A stretch of 64,000 nt of DNA from Bacteroidales bacterium (GCA_025358455.1 JANYJP010000062.1:1-64000), one strand, 5' to 3'; counted from the first letter of the stretch, positions 12,808-23,276 are shown. A program made the numbers and translations. Notes: a model not told the origin generated them from the letters alone.

Positions 12808-14547
12808 TTACTTGTAATTGTAAAGAGAGATTTTCTGGATATTTACTTTATCATTTGTGAGTTTAAGTCCTGTACCTGACCAGGTGCTGGCATGTGTTTC
12901 ATCACCGTTAAGCCTTCTTTCAGATACCCATGATCCTGCTTCAAAAGTTCCTTCATCCACTGCATCAATTGCAACCCGCATCGAATCATCTTTTGAGATA
13001 AAGAAAATATCCAGTGACTTACCTGCAACTATGAATTCCTGAGGACCGGTCTGAATAATGAGGCAGCTGCCAGCAGGTGTCTTTTCTCCTCCTGCCAGCC
13101 TGGCTTCAATAATATAATTGCCCAATTCAATTTTTTGAACTGGGGAAATTGCATCTGTGAGCATCCCTCTCATGGTTCCCTTTCCCTGATTTTCAAGTAT
13201 CAGAGGTGACATCATTTGCAGCACAGAATAACTTTCATCCAGAGGGTCATTATTCCTGTACATCTCATTATCAATACCAAACGGTGCAAAAAGTCCGGCC
13301 TGGAATTCTCCGAATGCATAGAATGCCCGAATTGCAGCTATTTCTCCACCACGTGTTTCAGGTATAAACAAAGGATTTGCGCCTGCGGTAAATTTTTCAC
13401 ATATACTCTTAAAATCATCTATATAAATATCAGGAGCAATGAAATCAATTGAAGGAGCTGCAGCACGGTAAATATCAATTACCTGTGGTAATGGACCCCC
13501 AGCAGGATATCTTCCGGGCCATGCCGTTGACTGTTGCTTGAGCCATGCATTCACGAACATTGGCAATGGGTACTCTTTTTTGCCTTCTTCGGCCACTTTC
13601 CCAATATATTTTGCATAATTCCATGCCATAAATATCTCTTCTGTATAGTATGAATAAAATTGCCAGTCTTTTGGATCGGATTTGAGTTCACTTTTGCCAA
13701 ATATTTCCTCCCAGGTACCTGAAGTTTTAAAACCATTTTTCTCCCATACTTTATAAAGCTCAGGGAATAGGTTACTCTTATTTTTAATAAGATAATTCAT
13801 TAATTCCTGCGGAACAGGATTATTAAAGGCAATATTAGCCTGTTCGCTGAAGTCCCTCCTTGCATTTCCCGGGGTCTTTCCCATATTGTCGAGTAATCCT
13901 GCTTCATTTTCTACCTGCATCATAACCACAGTATGTTCCACACGATCTTTTTCCCCGATATGACGCATAAGTGCTCCAAATGCTTTTGCATCAGCCACTG
14001 CCGAGGCTTCTCCAAGAGTCGAAAGTATTTCAAGCGGTTTACCACTATCATCTTTGGCACGGGGATATTTTTCATAGTTTTTCTTCACCCATGACGGAAT
14101 ATAAATAGAACCTCCATTCTTCCAGCTTCCAAACCAGATCAGAATCAGTTTAAGATCGGCTTTTCTTGCACCCGCAATAACGCTGTCAACCAGGGAGAAA
14201 TCAAATTTCCCCTCTTCAGGTTCGATAAGTTCCCATGAGACTGAGGCAATGACTGAGTTCAGGTTTTTTTCTTTTAACCGTTTCCAAACTGGCCTCATAT
14301 ACTTAAATCCTCCGGCAGTTGAATTATGTAATTCTCCTGAGATGAGAAGGAATGGTTTCCCATCCACCACGAGCCTTGCAGCAGTCCCTTGTTTTTCAAG
14401 ATGAGGCATCCCCTCCGGAGTTATTTGTGATTCCTGTCTGAATGATCCCTTATTATCAGGTTCCTGTTTGCATCCGTAAACCAGCAGAGTATAAAGAACA
14501 GGGAGAATTAGTAGTGGTAAATTCAAAGCTTTTTTCATGAGGTTCAT
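12808..14547 (-). CDS. GH35/42-like glycoside hydrolase with C-terminal DUF5597
   Basis: A 579-residue lipoprotein; the signal ends LLVYGC, and MNLMKK offers two starts three codons apart. The catalytic TIM barrel begins GKPFLLISGELHNST and contains SWELIEPEEGKFDF, QVENEAG (the Asn-Glu pair N214-E215, acid/base) and LFIPETRGGE (nucleophile E397). These are clan GH-A features seen in GH35 and GH42 beta-galactosidases. The C-terminal 150 residues match the beta-sandwich DUF5597 that accompanies such enzymes. Probable role: exo-beta-galactosidase or related activity at the cell surface. It converges with the aldehyde dehydrogenase. Confidence 0.87.
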   Translation of the reverse strand: MNLMKKALNLPLLILPVLYTLLVYGCKQEPDNKGSFRQESQITPEGMPHLEKQGTAARLVVDGKPFLLISGELHNSTAGGFKYMRPVWKRLKEKNLNSVIASVSWELIEPEEGKFDFSLVDSVIAGARKADLKLILIWFGSWKNGGSIYIPSWVKKNYEKYPRAKDDSGKPLEILSTLGEASAVADAKAFGALMRHIGEKDRVEHTVVMMQVENEAGLLDNMGKTPGNARRDFSEQANIAFNNPVPQELMNYLIKNKSNLFPELYKVWEKNGFKTSGTWEEIFGKSELKSDPKDWQFYSYYTEEIFMAWNYAKYIGKVAEEGKKEYPLPMFVNAWLKQQSTAWPGRYPAGGPLPQVIDIYRAAAPSIDFIAPDIYIDDFKSICEKFTAGANPLFIPETRGGEIAAIRAFYAFGEFQAGLFAPFGIDNEMYRNNDPLDESYSVLQMMSPLILENQGKGTMRGMLTDAISPVQKIELGNYIIEARLAGGEKTPAGSCLIIQTGPQEFIVAGKSLDIFFISKDDSMRVAIDAVDEGTFEAGSWVSERRLNGDETHASTWSGTGLKLTNDKVNIQKISLYNYK

Positions 14548-14609
14548 TAATTAAGATAAAAGGAAAAAGTTGAAGAGAGAATCGGCCATGCGATTTTTGC
14601 ACTGACTAT

Positions 14610-15473
14610 TTATAGGTTATCCGGGTTATAGGCAACCGATGCCTGTCCATACTTGCATAACTGAGCTTTTCCTGCGAATGTTTCATATGGTTCGGATACA
14701 CATGTGTGATTGAGAATTGACTTTACGCATTCAACCTGGTCAAGGATAAAGTCATTTTTCTTTGGAATACCATGACCGGGTAGCAGGAGATCAAATTCCG
14801 AAAGTCGTCCGGACAGCTTCTGCAGAGTTTTGTAATAAACAGACAAAGGTGTGCAGTCTGGTAAGAAAAGCCAGACGGCGGTATTATCATTGTCGCCCGA
14901 GAAAAGTAGCTTTTTCCCCTTGTCAAGTAAACAAATGCTACCAGGAGTGTGTCCCGGAGTTTCAATAACCTGGATATGACGATCTCCCAGATCAAATATA
15001 TATCCATCTTTTACAGCTACAAACTTTGGATGTATCTCCTTTTTTTTGTAAGTATCTGCTGGTTGCGGAACTGCACTCCTTAGCATGTTCTTAGCTGCAT
15101 TAGCCCTGGATTCAGGAAGGTTACAGGCTCTGGCATCGGAGGAATCAGCAGCATGAATATAAATTTTACTGAACTGATAGTCGGCACCGGCATGGTCACC
15201 ATGACCGTGTGTGTTAACAACAATCAGAGGTTTGGCTGTTAGTTTTCTTACCTGGGTAAACAGATCGGCTGCACCCATTCCGGTATCAATTAGAAGAGCG
15301 CTATCGGTACCAATTACAAGGTATATGTTTACTGCCTTGTGATCATCTATAACCCAAACCCTTGGCAATACTTCGTTAACTGTAAACCAGGGAGATGGTG
15401 ATTGAATGTCTTGTCCTGACAGATTGTGAAATGAACAACAGAAAAGCAGTGCAAGGATCAATTTATTTTTCAT
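14610..15473 (-). CDS. Exported metallo-beta-lactamase-fold hydrolase
   Basis: A 287-residue protein. I choose the ATG at 15473 because MKNKLILALLFCCSFHNLSG is then a clean signal peptide. The fold is shown by LLIDTGMG, NTHGHGDHAGA (HxHxDH zinc site), IETPGHTPGSICLL (third histidine), LFSGDN and LLPGHG. The pattern is like glyoxalase II/quorum-lactonase-type hydrolases and class B beta-lactamases alike, so substrate cannot be assigned. It sits 62 bases downstream of the DUF5597 hydrolase gene start on the same strand and could be the first gene of a two-gene unit. Confidence 0.85.
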   Translation of the reverse strand: MKNKLILALLFCCSFHNLSGQDIQSPSPWFTVNEVLPRVWVIDDHKAVNIYLVIGTDSALLIDTGMGAADLFTQVRKLTAKPLIVVNTHGHGDHAGADYQFSKIYIHAADSSDARACNLPESRANAAKNMLRSAVPQPADTYKKKEIHPKFVAVKDGYIFDLGDRHIQVIETPGHTPGSICLLDKGKKLLFSGDNDNTAVWLFLPDCTPLSVYYKTLQKLSGRLSEFDLLLPGHGIPKKNDFILDQVECVKSILNHTCVSEPYETFAGKAQLCKYGQASVAYNPDNL

Positions 15474-15703
15474 ATTCAGAAAATTTTGCAAGTAATATGG
15501 AGCAATAAATATAACTCAATCTTTACAACTTTAATAAGTGATCTGAAAGACTTTTCAACAAACCCATTATACAGCCTTGCGGCCTTTCCATAGGTAATAA
15601 GTATTTTTAGCGAGGAATCTCCTGATCCCGAAACAGAACTATCAAAAAACAGATCTTCAAAGAGCATTCTTCAAGTATCACATAGTCTGGTATATATAAA
15701 ATA

Positions 15704-15975
15704 TTGTCATTAGCAGTCGATATAAAAATATGCACACCAAACAATATGACATTTTGTTTTTGATTCCCACAATGACATGTCATCCAGAGCGTTAGCGATG
15801 GATCTCCTGATCACATGACTGTATAACTTCTTAGTCTTTCGAAGTATCACCTGATCACCTTACTGTATAACTTCTTAAGATTCATAACCAGCTGCAAACC
15901 ATTTTAGTGCTTTGTATTTGGGAAATCACATACATCAGATAATGTTGTACTTATGATATGTTGTCATTAGCAGTC
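15704..15975. repeat. Direct repeat pair TTGTCATTAGCAGTC
   Basis: The 15-base word occurs exactly at 15704-15718 and 15961-15975, each time after a loosely similar ATCACATA-containing flank. The copies bracket the second repeat pair. No transposase frame lies between them. Confidence 0.7.
15806..15877. repeat. Direct repeat pair, 28 bases, period 44
   Basis: Copies at 15806-15833 and 15850-15877 share CCTGATCAC, three or four differing bases, then ACTGTATAACTTCTTA. The first copy follows directly on GCGATGGATCT. This looks like a partly duplicated remnant of an intergenic repeat element. Confidence 0.7.
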
Positions 15976-16116
15976 AATAAATCTGATTTTGGTAATCATT
16001 ATGTTTAAGGTTAAATCTACAGCCTGGTTGACAGACCAGAGATAGTGTCTGTCAGTTCAATACCTGTTCCTGGAATCTGGCACTGTCATTTTGTTAGAAA
16101 GCAGTTTTGGAGGTTC

Positions 16117-18210
16117 TTATTTTAATTTTCCAAAATCGACATTTAAACCTATAAAATAACGTCTCCCGGGAGAAATGAAATTAATATTCTCAGGGATTGT
16201 TATGTTGAAAATATTATCAACACCGGTTGAAATTCTCAGCCATTTGTATTCCTGGGAAATTGTCAGTTTCCATGTACTGAAAGGCCGGTCGCGGGAAATA
16301 CCCTGGTCAGTAATTTCATAAAACTTTTCACCCATCAGTTTGCAATAGAGTTGTGCTGTGAAGGAATATTTCTTTTTTCTGAAAGAATAATCTACTGCAA
16401 TATTTCCTGAATGTTTTGTTGTCCCATACAATTGCAGACCGCTTTGATTATCATGAGACTGCACAAAACTATAACCGGTAGTGAGCCAAAACGAATATCC
16501 GATCTTTTGTTTCGAAATAAAATCAACTCCATTAACAGAAGCGCTTGCTATATTCTGATACTGTCGTGTCCGAACCGTATCAGGTAGCCAGCGATCTGTA
16601 ATCATATTTGAAAGTTCGTTATGATATATTGTAACTGATGAATTGTTCAAGGGTTTTGAATATTCAACAGACCCGGAAATGTACCTTGATGATTCAGGCT
16701 TTAGCTGGGTATTACCTATTATATACCACTCACCGAAATGGTCAAAATTCATATAAAGCTCTTTCAGTGAAGGCGAACGGAATCCTGTTCCGGCAGATGC
16801 TCTGAAATTCAGTGGTCCTTGTTTATACAATACTGAGATTTTCGGTGCAGCATTAAATCCATAACTGCTGTGCTTGCTTGTTCTTACTCCGGCAATAAGG
16901 TTCCACTTTTCACCCAGATGAATATCTTCCTGTGCATAAAATACAGCCTCTCCTTCACCTTTTATGCCGCCGTCTATCCTTGATGAGTATAGATTTTCAT
17001 AATTGTATTCCAGTCCTGTGATAAGGTTGTTCTTTTCTGAAAGGTGAAAGTTCCCCTGAACTCTTACTGTTTGAATGATATCCCAGGAAACGAGGTTCTT
17101 GTTGTTATTCATAAGTTCAAGTACATCATATGTGTTGTAACGATCGCGGTAGTAAGAAAAGGCAATGGAATGTTTTCCGGTATAATACTGACCTTTCAAT
17201 CCGGCATTCATATCCTGGTAAAAATTATGAGCAGGACGGGCGCTCACATTTCCCCGTTCAAACTGATAATATCCGAGGTAAGGCATAATGGAAAGATGGG
17301 AGGAAGGTGTAATCTCGAATTTCTGTTTTACATTGAATGATTTATACGGATTCTGTGTCCAGTCATGAGAACTTTCAGGAGTAATATCATAACCATCTGT
17401 ACTACTGTAATTTAAGCTTGTCCGCGAACCAAAAATTCCTTTTTTCAAACCAATACTCCCTCCTGAGTAAAGTTCATTATATTTTGAATACCGCGAATAA
17501 AGCTTTGCATCAAAAGGTTCTGTAATTTTCTTTGTGATGATATTAATCACACCACCTATTGCATTTGATCCATAGAGAGATGAAGCGGCCCCCTTTATTA
17601 CTTCAATACGGTCGATATTCTCAAGATTGAGCATCGAATAATCGATATCCCCGTTAATTTCTCCTGCAATCCTTTCTCCGTCAATGAGAAATAAAACATA
17701 CTTTGCATCCATCCCCTGCATAGTAATGGAAGCTCTGGTACCAAACTGGCTCATATTCAGCCCCGGAACCATATTTACAAGGGCATCAGCTACATTGGTG
17801 ATACCCAGATCGATCATTTTACGTGCACTGATCACCTGGGTAAGGACGGGAACATTTTTAAGCGTTTTTTCTGATTTTGTACCCGTAATGACGACTTCAT
17901 TTAAATCAATGTTCGATTCTTTAAGAATAAAATCAGTTATGTTGCTTTCTGCAGGAATCTCGATGGTCTTTTCCTGCGTCTCATACCCGACAAACGAAAC
18001 ACGGATTGTATATGTTCCTGATATTATTTTGTTTATATCATAAAATCCCTTTTTGTCAGTTACTGTCCCTAAAGTTGTACCTGTTATTGTAATAGTAGCA
18101 CCGGCAACTGAACTGCTGTCTGTTCCTGTTACATGCCCCGATATACTTACACCCTGCGAAAACATAAGTGAGGGAATAAAGGCTAATAATACGAACAGGT
18201 ATTGTTTCAT
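16117..18210 (-). CDS. TonB-dependent outer-membrane receptor (HmuR-like) with carboxypeptidase-D-like N-domain
   Basis: A 697-residue receptor. Start at 18210, where MKQYLFVLLAFIPSLMFSQ is the signal peptide. Residues about 22-105 are a CarboxypepD_reg-like domain (TGTTLGTVTDKKGFYDI), then the plug (VVITGTKSEKTLKNVPV, LYGSNAIGGVINIITKK) and a 22-strand barrel with GFRSPSLKELYMNF and a C-terminal aromatic strand. It imports a ligand using TonB energy. The HmuY-like lipoprotein gene lies 57 bases upstream, the same order as hmuY-hmuR in Porphyromonas, which suggests haem or a related metallo-ligand. No TonB, ExbB or ABC partner is in the window. Confidence 0.9.
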   Translation of the reverse strand: MKQYLFVLLAFIPSLMFSQGVSISGHVTGTDSSSVAGATITITGTTLGTVTDKKGFYDINKIISGTYTIRVSFVGYETQEKTIEIPAESNITDFILKESNIDLNEVVITGTKSEKTLKNVPVLTQVISARKMIDLGITNVADALVNMVPGLNMSQFGTRASITMQGMDAKYVLFLIDGERIAGEINGDIDYSMLNLENIDRIEVIKGAASSLYGSNAIGGVINIITKKITEPFDAKLYSRYSKYNELYSGGSIGLKKGIFGSRTSLNYSSTDGYDITPESSHDWTQNPYKSFNVKQKFEITPSSHLSIMPYLGYYQFERGNVSARPAHNFYQDMNAGLKGQYYTGKHSIAFSYYRDRYNTYDVLELMNNNKNLVSWDIIQTVRVQGNFHLSEKNNLITGLEYNYENLYSSRIDGGIKGEGEAVFYAQEDIHLGEKWNLIAGVRTSKHSSYGFNAAPKISVLYKQGPLNFRASAGTGFRSPSLKELYMNFDHFGEWYIIGNTQLKPESSRYISGSVEYSKPLNNSSVTIYHNELSNMITDRWLPDTVRTRQYQNIASASVNGVDFISKQKIGYSFWLTTGYSFVQSHDNQSGLQLYGTTKHSGNIAVDYSFRKKKYSFTAQLYCKLMGEKFYEITDQGISRDRPFSTWKLTISQEYKWLRISTGVDNIFNITIPENINFISPGRRYFIGLNVDFGKLK

Positions 18211-18267
18211 AATTTTATGACCAGGTGAAGGCGGAAGTTCACCGGACTTCATAATAATTTTAACATC

Positions 18268-18861
18268 TTATTCAAGATTTTTTGATCCGTCAGGCTGATA
18301 TTTATACTGAAATGTAACAAAACCTGAAAGATTGGCTGCACTGTAATAGCTTTTAAACCAGACCTTTGCGAATTTGCCTGTACCCGTTTTAACATAATAT
18401 ATATAATCTGTTGGCACAATCTGGGTGCCGGCAGGGGCAAGTTCAATTGAAAACCATGTATAAATTTCAGGGTTAACTATATAAGTTGCATAGCCTTGTT
18501 GTACAGCTATCTGTATTGATTCATCAGGTGTAAAAGTTGCCGTATCAGAAACAACTTTCAGATCATCAAATCCGGTTTGGGTTTTCTTAAAAGAGTTGGC
18601 AGCGCTTCCCTGTCCTTTACCCGACAAACCTCCATTGGTTTTTATGCGGTAGCGCTGGAAAGCCAGATCCCAATTTGTTGAAGTCATTGGATCTGCGACT
18701 GTTATGGTATCGTTTTTTTCAAAACTAAAATATTTCCACTTAGTGGAATTAGTCGAATTAATTTCAAATGTCCGGGCCAGAATAGAGACTTTGGTTTCGT
18801 CTTTCTTACATGCTGTAAACAAAACAGTCACTGCTGCTATTAAATAAATTATCTTCTTCAT
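18268..18861 (-). CDS. HmuY-family lipoprotein lacking histidine
   Basis: A 197-residue lipoprotein; start chosen at 18861 so that MKKIIYLIAAVTVLFTAC forms the lipobox. Family features are KWKYFSF, SNWDLAFQRYRIKTNGG, SGKGQGSAAN and a repeated beta pattern typical of HmuY. In Porphyromonas gingivalis HmuY, two histidines bind haem iron; this protein contains no histidine at all and only one internal methionine (in DPMTST). Either it binds haem or porphyrin differently or it has another ligand. It is upstream of the TonB receptor and downstream of an AraC regulator, all on one strand. Confidence 0.85.
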   Translation of the reverse strand: MKKIIYLIAAVTVLFTACKKDETKVSILARTFEINSTNSTKWKYFSFEKNDTITVADPMTSTNWDLAFQRYRIKTNGGLSGKGQGSAANSFKKTQTGFDDLKVVSDTATFTPDESIQIAVQQGYATYIVNPEIYTWFSIELAPAGTQIVPTDYIYYVKTGTGKFAKVWFKSYYSAANLSGFVTFQYKYQPDGSKNLE

Positions 18862-18885
18862 ACTCGTTGTAAATTTTTTATTGTA

Positions 18886-18893
18886 CAAAAATA
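18886..18893 (-). promoter_or_regulatory. Candidate -7 box for the HmuY-TonB receptor operon
   Basis: Minus-strand TATTTTTG matches TAnnTTTG, 24 bases before the HmuY start. A TTTT run about 18 bases upstream could serve as the weak -33 element. It suggests that the HmuY/receptor pair has its own promoter, separate from the AraC gene. Confidence 0.4.
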
Positions 18894-18932
18894 AATTCAC
18901 AGGATTATGGAAAACGGTAATATTCAGAGTTT

Positions 18933-19838
18933 TTACGGTATTAATTTCTTGTGCATGTCGCGGAATCTCTTTGGAGTAAGACCTGTGCTGTTCTTAAAAA
19001 CTTTAGTGAAATATGAATTATCCTCAAAATTCAGTTTATAAGCAATCTCTGAAACTGACAGCTCAGATGATAACAGAAGTTTTCTGCTTTCCTGCATGAG
19101 CCGGTCCTGTAATATTTTTTTTAATCCGCAGTTAAAATGCCTGTTACAGATATCATTTAAATGCTTTTCGGAGATATTAAAAGAAGAGGTATAGAACCCT
19201 AATTTCTGTTCCTGAATAAAGTATGATTCCACAAGGTGCGACAGCGAATGGATAAGTGTATTATCATTAATGTTCGGTTTGCCGGATCCGGTTTCGTACA
19301 AACCGGTAAGTTTCAGAAGCATAATATTCAGCAAGGAACGTATAATTACAGCAGCATTGTTGTCAGGGGCAGATGTATCATATTCCTGTTGAACGGATTT
19401 TAAAATGGTTATCAGCGGATCAAAATCCTTACCGGATAGTTTAATGCATGGCTGGCCGGTATTGTTACCTATAGAAGAGGTATATGAAAATATATTTAAT
19501 AATCGGATAAAGCTGAATTCTTCCACATAATAGTCCTGACAAAAGAAAAAAACCTCTCCTTCCACATCGCAGGCTCCCTCAAACGAGTGCATCTGGTTGG
19601 GAGCTATAAGGCAGATAGTTTGCGCATTGACCTCATAAGAATCGTTATTAATTCTTATGTTGCTTTGACCTTTGGTAAAAAGAAGAATGGTATAAAAATC
19701 ATGGAAATGCTCTTTTCTCATAAAAGGATACAGACTTAAATACCTGGTAAATGAATTGTAATAAATACCATGTACTTTAATATCCCTCAGGAAGCTAAAG
19801 TGATAAAGTGATCTTTCAATATTTTCGTGCGGATGCAA
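18933..19838 (-). CDS. AraC-family transcriptional regulator
   Basis: A 301-residue regulator. The N-terminal half is a cupin-like sensing domain (HDFYTILLFTKGQ, MHSFEGACDVEGEVFFF). The C-terminal 100 residues are the double helix-turn-helix of the AraC/XylS family (SVSEIAYKLNFEDNSYFTKVFKNSTG then TPKRFR). It lies 71 bases upstream of the HmuY gene on the same strand, so the obvious target is the HmuY/receptor pair; that is inference from position. Its inducer is unknown. Confidence 0.88.
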   Translation of the reverse strand: MHPHENIERSLYHFSFLRDIKVHGIYYNSFTRYLSLYPFMRKEHFHDFYTILLFTKGQSNIRINNDSYEVNAQTICLIAPNQMHSFEGACDVEGEVFFFCQDYYVEEFSFIRLLNIFSYTSSIGNNTGQPCIKLSGKDFDPLITILKSVQQEYDTSAPDNNAAVIIRSLLNIMLLKLTGLYETGSGKPNINDNTLIHSLSHLVESYFIQEQKLGFYTSSFNISEKHLNDICNRHFNCGLKKILQDRLMQESRKLLLSSELSVSEIAYKLNFEDNSYFTKVFKNSTGLTPKRFRDMHKKLIP

Positions 19839-19859
19839 TATGAAACATATTTAAGTAGC

Positions 19860-19867
19860 CAAAAATA
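19860..19867 (-). promoter_or_regulatory. Candidate -7 box for the AraC-family gene
   Basis: Minus-strand TATTTTTG, an exact TAnnTTTG match, 22 bases before the ATG at 19838. No good -33 box was found. Confidence 0.35.
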
Positions 19868-20070
19868 CAAAAAAGTAAATAGGACTTGCCGGAACTATAA
19901 TATATATCATATTTAATTCCGGTGTTTAGACTCTGAATTTTTCTTAGCCGGTAAAATATAAATTCCATTTTTTTGTTTAAGGCTATAAAGACAAAAAGTG
20001 TTTCCTGTTCAGAAATCTGGTTAGTCCACTGACATGTACATCACACCATATTTCATGAACTTTCCTGATA

Positions 20071-20101
20071 TTTCGATGTTATATTTAATAAGTTAATTTT
20101 G
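20071..20101 (+). promoter_or_regulatory. Candidate Bacteroidota promoter for the SDR gene
   Basis: TTTC at 20071-20074, a 19-base spacer, then TAATTTTG at 20094-20101. This is a near-consensus TTTG-N19-TAnnTTTG arrangement, and the ATG follows about 30 bases later. Confidence 0.45.
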
Positions 20102-20130
20102 CAATGGACAAATTAACAATAAACTGACTA

Positions 20131-20910
20131 ATGAACAAAACGGCATTAATTACCGGGTCATCGAACGGAATCGGATATGAATTAGCAAAAGTGCATGCAG
20201 AAAAAGGGGGTAATCTGGTACTTGTTTCCAGAAGTAAAAACAAACTTGATGAATTGAAGAAGGAACTTGAGGAAAAACATAACATTAAGGTTTATACAAT
20301 TGGAAAAGATCTTTCTGTTCAGGGTTCCGCTAAAGAGGTTTATGATGAATTGGAGCAGCAAAAAATACAGGTCAATTATCTTATCAACGATGCAGGAGTT
20401 GGATGTATCGGACTTTTTGCAGAGAGTGAATGGGAGAGACAGGAGAAAATGATTAATCTGAATATTATTTCACTTACTCACCTTACAAGACTCTATTTGA
20501 CTGATATGATAAAACAGGGAAGCGGAAAAATTATGAACGTTGCTTCAACAGCTTCTTTTCAGCCTGGCCCGACAATGGCAGTTTACTTTGCAACCAAAGC
20601 CTATGTCTTAAGTTTTTCTGAGGCTTTATATAATGAAGTGAAAGATAGTGGAATAACAGTCACAGCGCTATGCCCCGGATCGACCGAGAGTGGTTTTCAT
20701 GTAGCTGCAATAAGCGATAACAGACAGCTCAAAAGCCGAAAGTTACCTTCTTCAAGACATATCGCTGAATATGGTTACCGGGCTATGATGGAAGGCAAAT
20801 CTGTGGCAATTCCCGGACTGAAAAACCAAATTTTGACAACCTCCATCAGATTTTTACCCAGGTCTTTTGTTGTTAAAGCTGCCAGAAAAATTCAGGAAAA
20901 TAAACATTGA
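20131..20910 (+). CDS. Short-chain dehydrogenase/reductase
   Basis: A 259-residue classical SDR. TGSSNGIGYELAK is the cofactor loop, LINDAGVG the NNAG-equivalent, STASF the serine region, and Y152-x3-K156 (VYFATKAY) the catalytic pair; CPGST follows. SDRs interconvert alcohols and carbonyls with NAD(P)H. The RSKNKLDELKKEL segment resembles the DltE/YdfG-like group but does not fix a substrate. It is coupled to the next gene with only 11 bases between stop and start. Confidence 0.9.
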   Translation: MNKTALITGSSNGIGYELAKVHAEKGGNLVLVSRSKNKLDELKKELEEKHNIKVYTIGKDLSVQGSAKEVYDELEQQKIQVNYLINDAGVGCIGLFAESEWERQEKMINLNIISLTHLTRLYLTDMIKQGSGKIMNVASTASFQPGPTMAVYFATKAYVLSFSEALYNEVKDSGITVTALCPGSTESGFHVAAISDNRQLKSRKLPSSRHIAEYGYRAMMEGKSVAIPGLKNQILTTSIRFLPRSFVVKAARKIQENKH

Positions 20911-20921
20911 TACTTAAAAAT

Positions 20922-21878
<957 letters not shown>

Positions 21879-22034
21879 AAAGTTAATATCTCACAATACA
21901 TTATATATCAAGCTATTATCACTTAGTTCAGAGAAGTCGACTAATAAGACTATCTTTGACCTGATTTTATTCAGGAATAATCCCCGCCATTTCCGGCAGT
22001 TTTTATTTCACTTTTTTTAATTAATAAACTATTT

Positions 22035-23276
22035 ATGCAATTTGAATCATTGAACATTATTGAACCAATTCTCAGATCATTAAAAGAAGAGGGCTACACA
22101 ATACCAACACCTATACAGGTACAGGCTATTCCGATAGTTCTCAAGGGAATCGATCTCATAGGTTGCGCCCAGACGGGAACAGGAAAAACAGCCGCTTTCG
22201 CGGTGCCAATTCTACAACATTTAAGCATTAACAAATCATTCGATAAAAAGAGAAAAATAAGAAGCCTTATTGTAACTCCAACCAGAGAACTGGCAATTCA
22301 AATCGAGGAGAGTTTTAAAGCATACGGACGTTATACAGGATTAACCTGCACCGTTGTTTTTGGTGGAGTTAACCAGAATCCACAGACCAATGCATTAAGA
22401 GGCGGAGTTGATATCCTTGTAGCTACACCCGGCAGACTTCTGGATCTCATGAACCAGGGTTTTATTTCGTTGAAGGAGGTTGAAATATTTGTTCTCGACG
22501 AAGCTGACCGTATGCTCGATATGGGATTTATTCATGATGTGCGGAAAATCATTTCTGCCCTTCCCAAGAAGAGGCAATCATTATTTTTCTCAGCTACAAT
22601 GCCTCCTGAGATTGTAAAACTTGCCGGATCAATAGTTTATAAACCCGTAAAAGTTGAGGTCACACCTTCGGCATCAACAGTCGATATAGTAAACCAGTTT
22701 GTCTATTTCATTGATAAAGGCAATAAAAATTCATTGCTGCTTGAAATCCTGAAGGACGAAAAGATTAAAACTGCACTTGTTTTCACCAGGACTAAATTTG
22801 GTGCCGACAAGGTTGTGAAAGTGCTTAAAAATAAAAATATCAGTGCTGAAGCGATACATGGAAATAAGGCGCAAAATGCAAGGCAAAGGGCCCTGTCAGG
22901 GTTTAAGGCACAAACAACCCGCGTTCTGGTAGCAACTGATATAGCTGCACGTGGGATAGATGTTGATGACCTGGAATATGTAATTAATTACGAGATTCCA
23001 AATATCTCTGAAACATACGTTCATAGGATCGGAAGGACAGGAAGGGCAGGGGCGAACGGAACTGCAATCTCTTTCTGTGATGCTGAGGAAAAGGCATATC
23101 TTAAGGATATTGAAAAGCTGATAACAAAAAAAATTCAGGTTATTGATGATCATCCATTTCCTCTTATCGACAATAACCCGGTGAAACCTGTGAAACAGCA
23201 ACGCGGTAATCATAATCGTCCAAGGCTTAATACTCCTAAAAGCAAAAGCTCCGGTAACAGAAGTTGGAAACGATAA
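22035..23276 (+). CDS. DEAD-box RNA helicase (RhlE-like)
   Basis: A 413-residue ATP-dependent RNA helicase. Motifs in order: Q motif (TPTPIQVQAIP), I AQTGTGKT, Ia PTRELA, Ib TPGRLLD, II DEAD, III SAT, IV LVFTRTK, V ATDIAARGID, VI HRIGRTGRAG. The tail after 380 is short and basic (HNRPRLNTPKSKSSGNRSWKR), which is usual for RhlE-like enzymes. Such proteins remodel RNA in ribosome assembly and cold growth. One of three DEAD-box genes in this window. Confidence 0.95.
   Translation: MQFESLNIIEPILRSLKEEGYTIPTPIQVQAIPIVLKGIDLIGCAQTGTGKTAAFAVPILQHLSINKSFDKKRKIRSLIVTPTRELAIQIEESFKAYGRYTGLTCTVVFGGVNQNPQTNALRGGVDILVATPGRLLDLMNQGFISLKEVEIFVLDEADRMLDMGFIHDVRKIISALPKKRQSLFFSATMPPEIVKLAGSIVYKPVKVEVTPSASTVDIVNQFVYFIDKGNKNSLLLEILKDEKIKTALVFTRTKFGADKVVKVLKNKNISAEAIHGNKAQNARQRALSGFKAQTTRVLVATDIAARGIDVDDLEYVINYEIPNISETYVHRIGRTGRAGANGTAISFCDAEEKAYLKDIEKLITKKIQVIDDHPFPLIDNNPVKPVKQQRGNHNRPRLNTPKSKSSGNRSWKR

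Larger units (their letters stand above)
15492..16116. other. 625-base spacer with imperfect direct repeats, no convincing gene
   Basis: It contains two pairs of direct repeats (listed separately), a small hairpin (arms 16029-16036 and 16047-16054, TGACAGAC/GTCTGTCA), and the string GTCATCCAGAGCGTTAGCGA. The last resembles a degenerate copy of the GTCATCCTGAGC-type intergenic repeat common in Bacteroidota. Possible short frames (for example 63 codons leftward from 15667) have no recognisable product. Confidence 0.6.

Noticed and set aside
15476-15667. Leftward 63-codon frame upstream of the metallo-hydrolase
   Set aside because: Overlaps the hydrolase start, lies in repeat-rich DNA and has no recognisable product.
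16117-18861. SusC/SusD glycan-uptake pair
   Set aside because: The receptor is about 700 residues, without SusC-scale length, and its partner is HmuY-like rather than a SusD lipoprotein.
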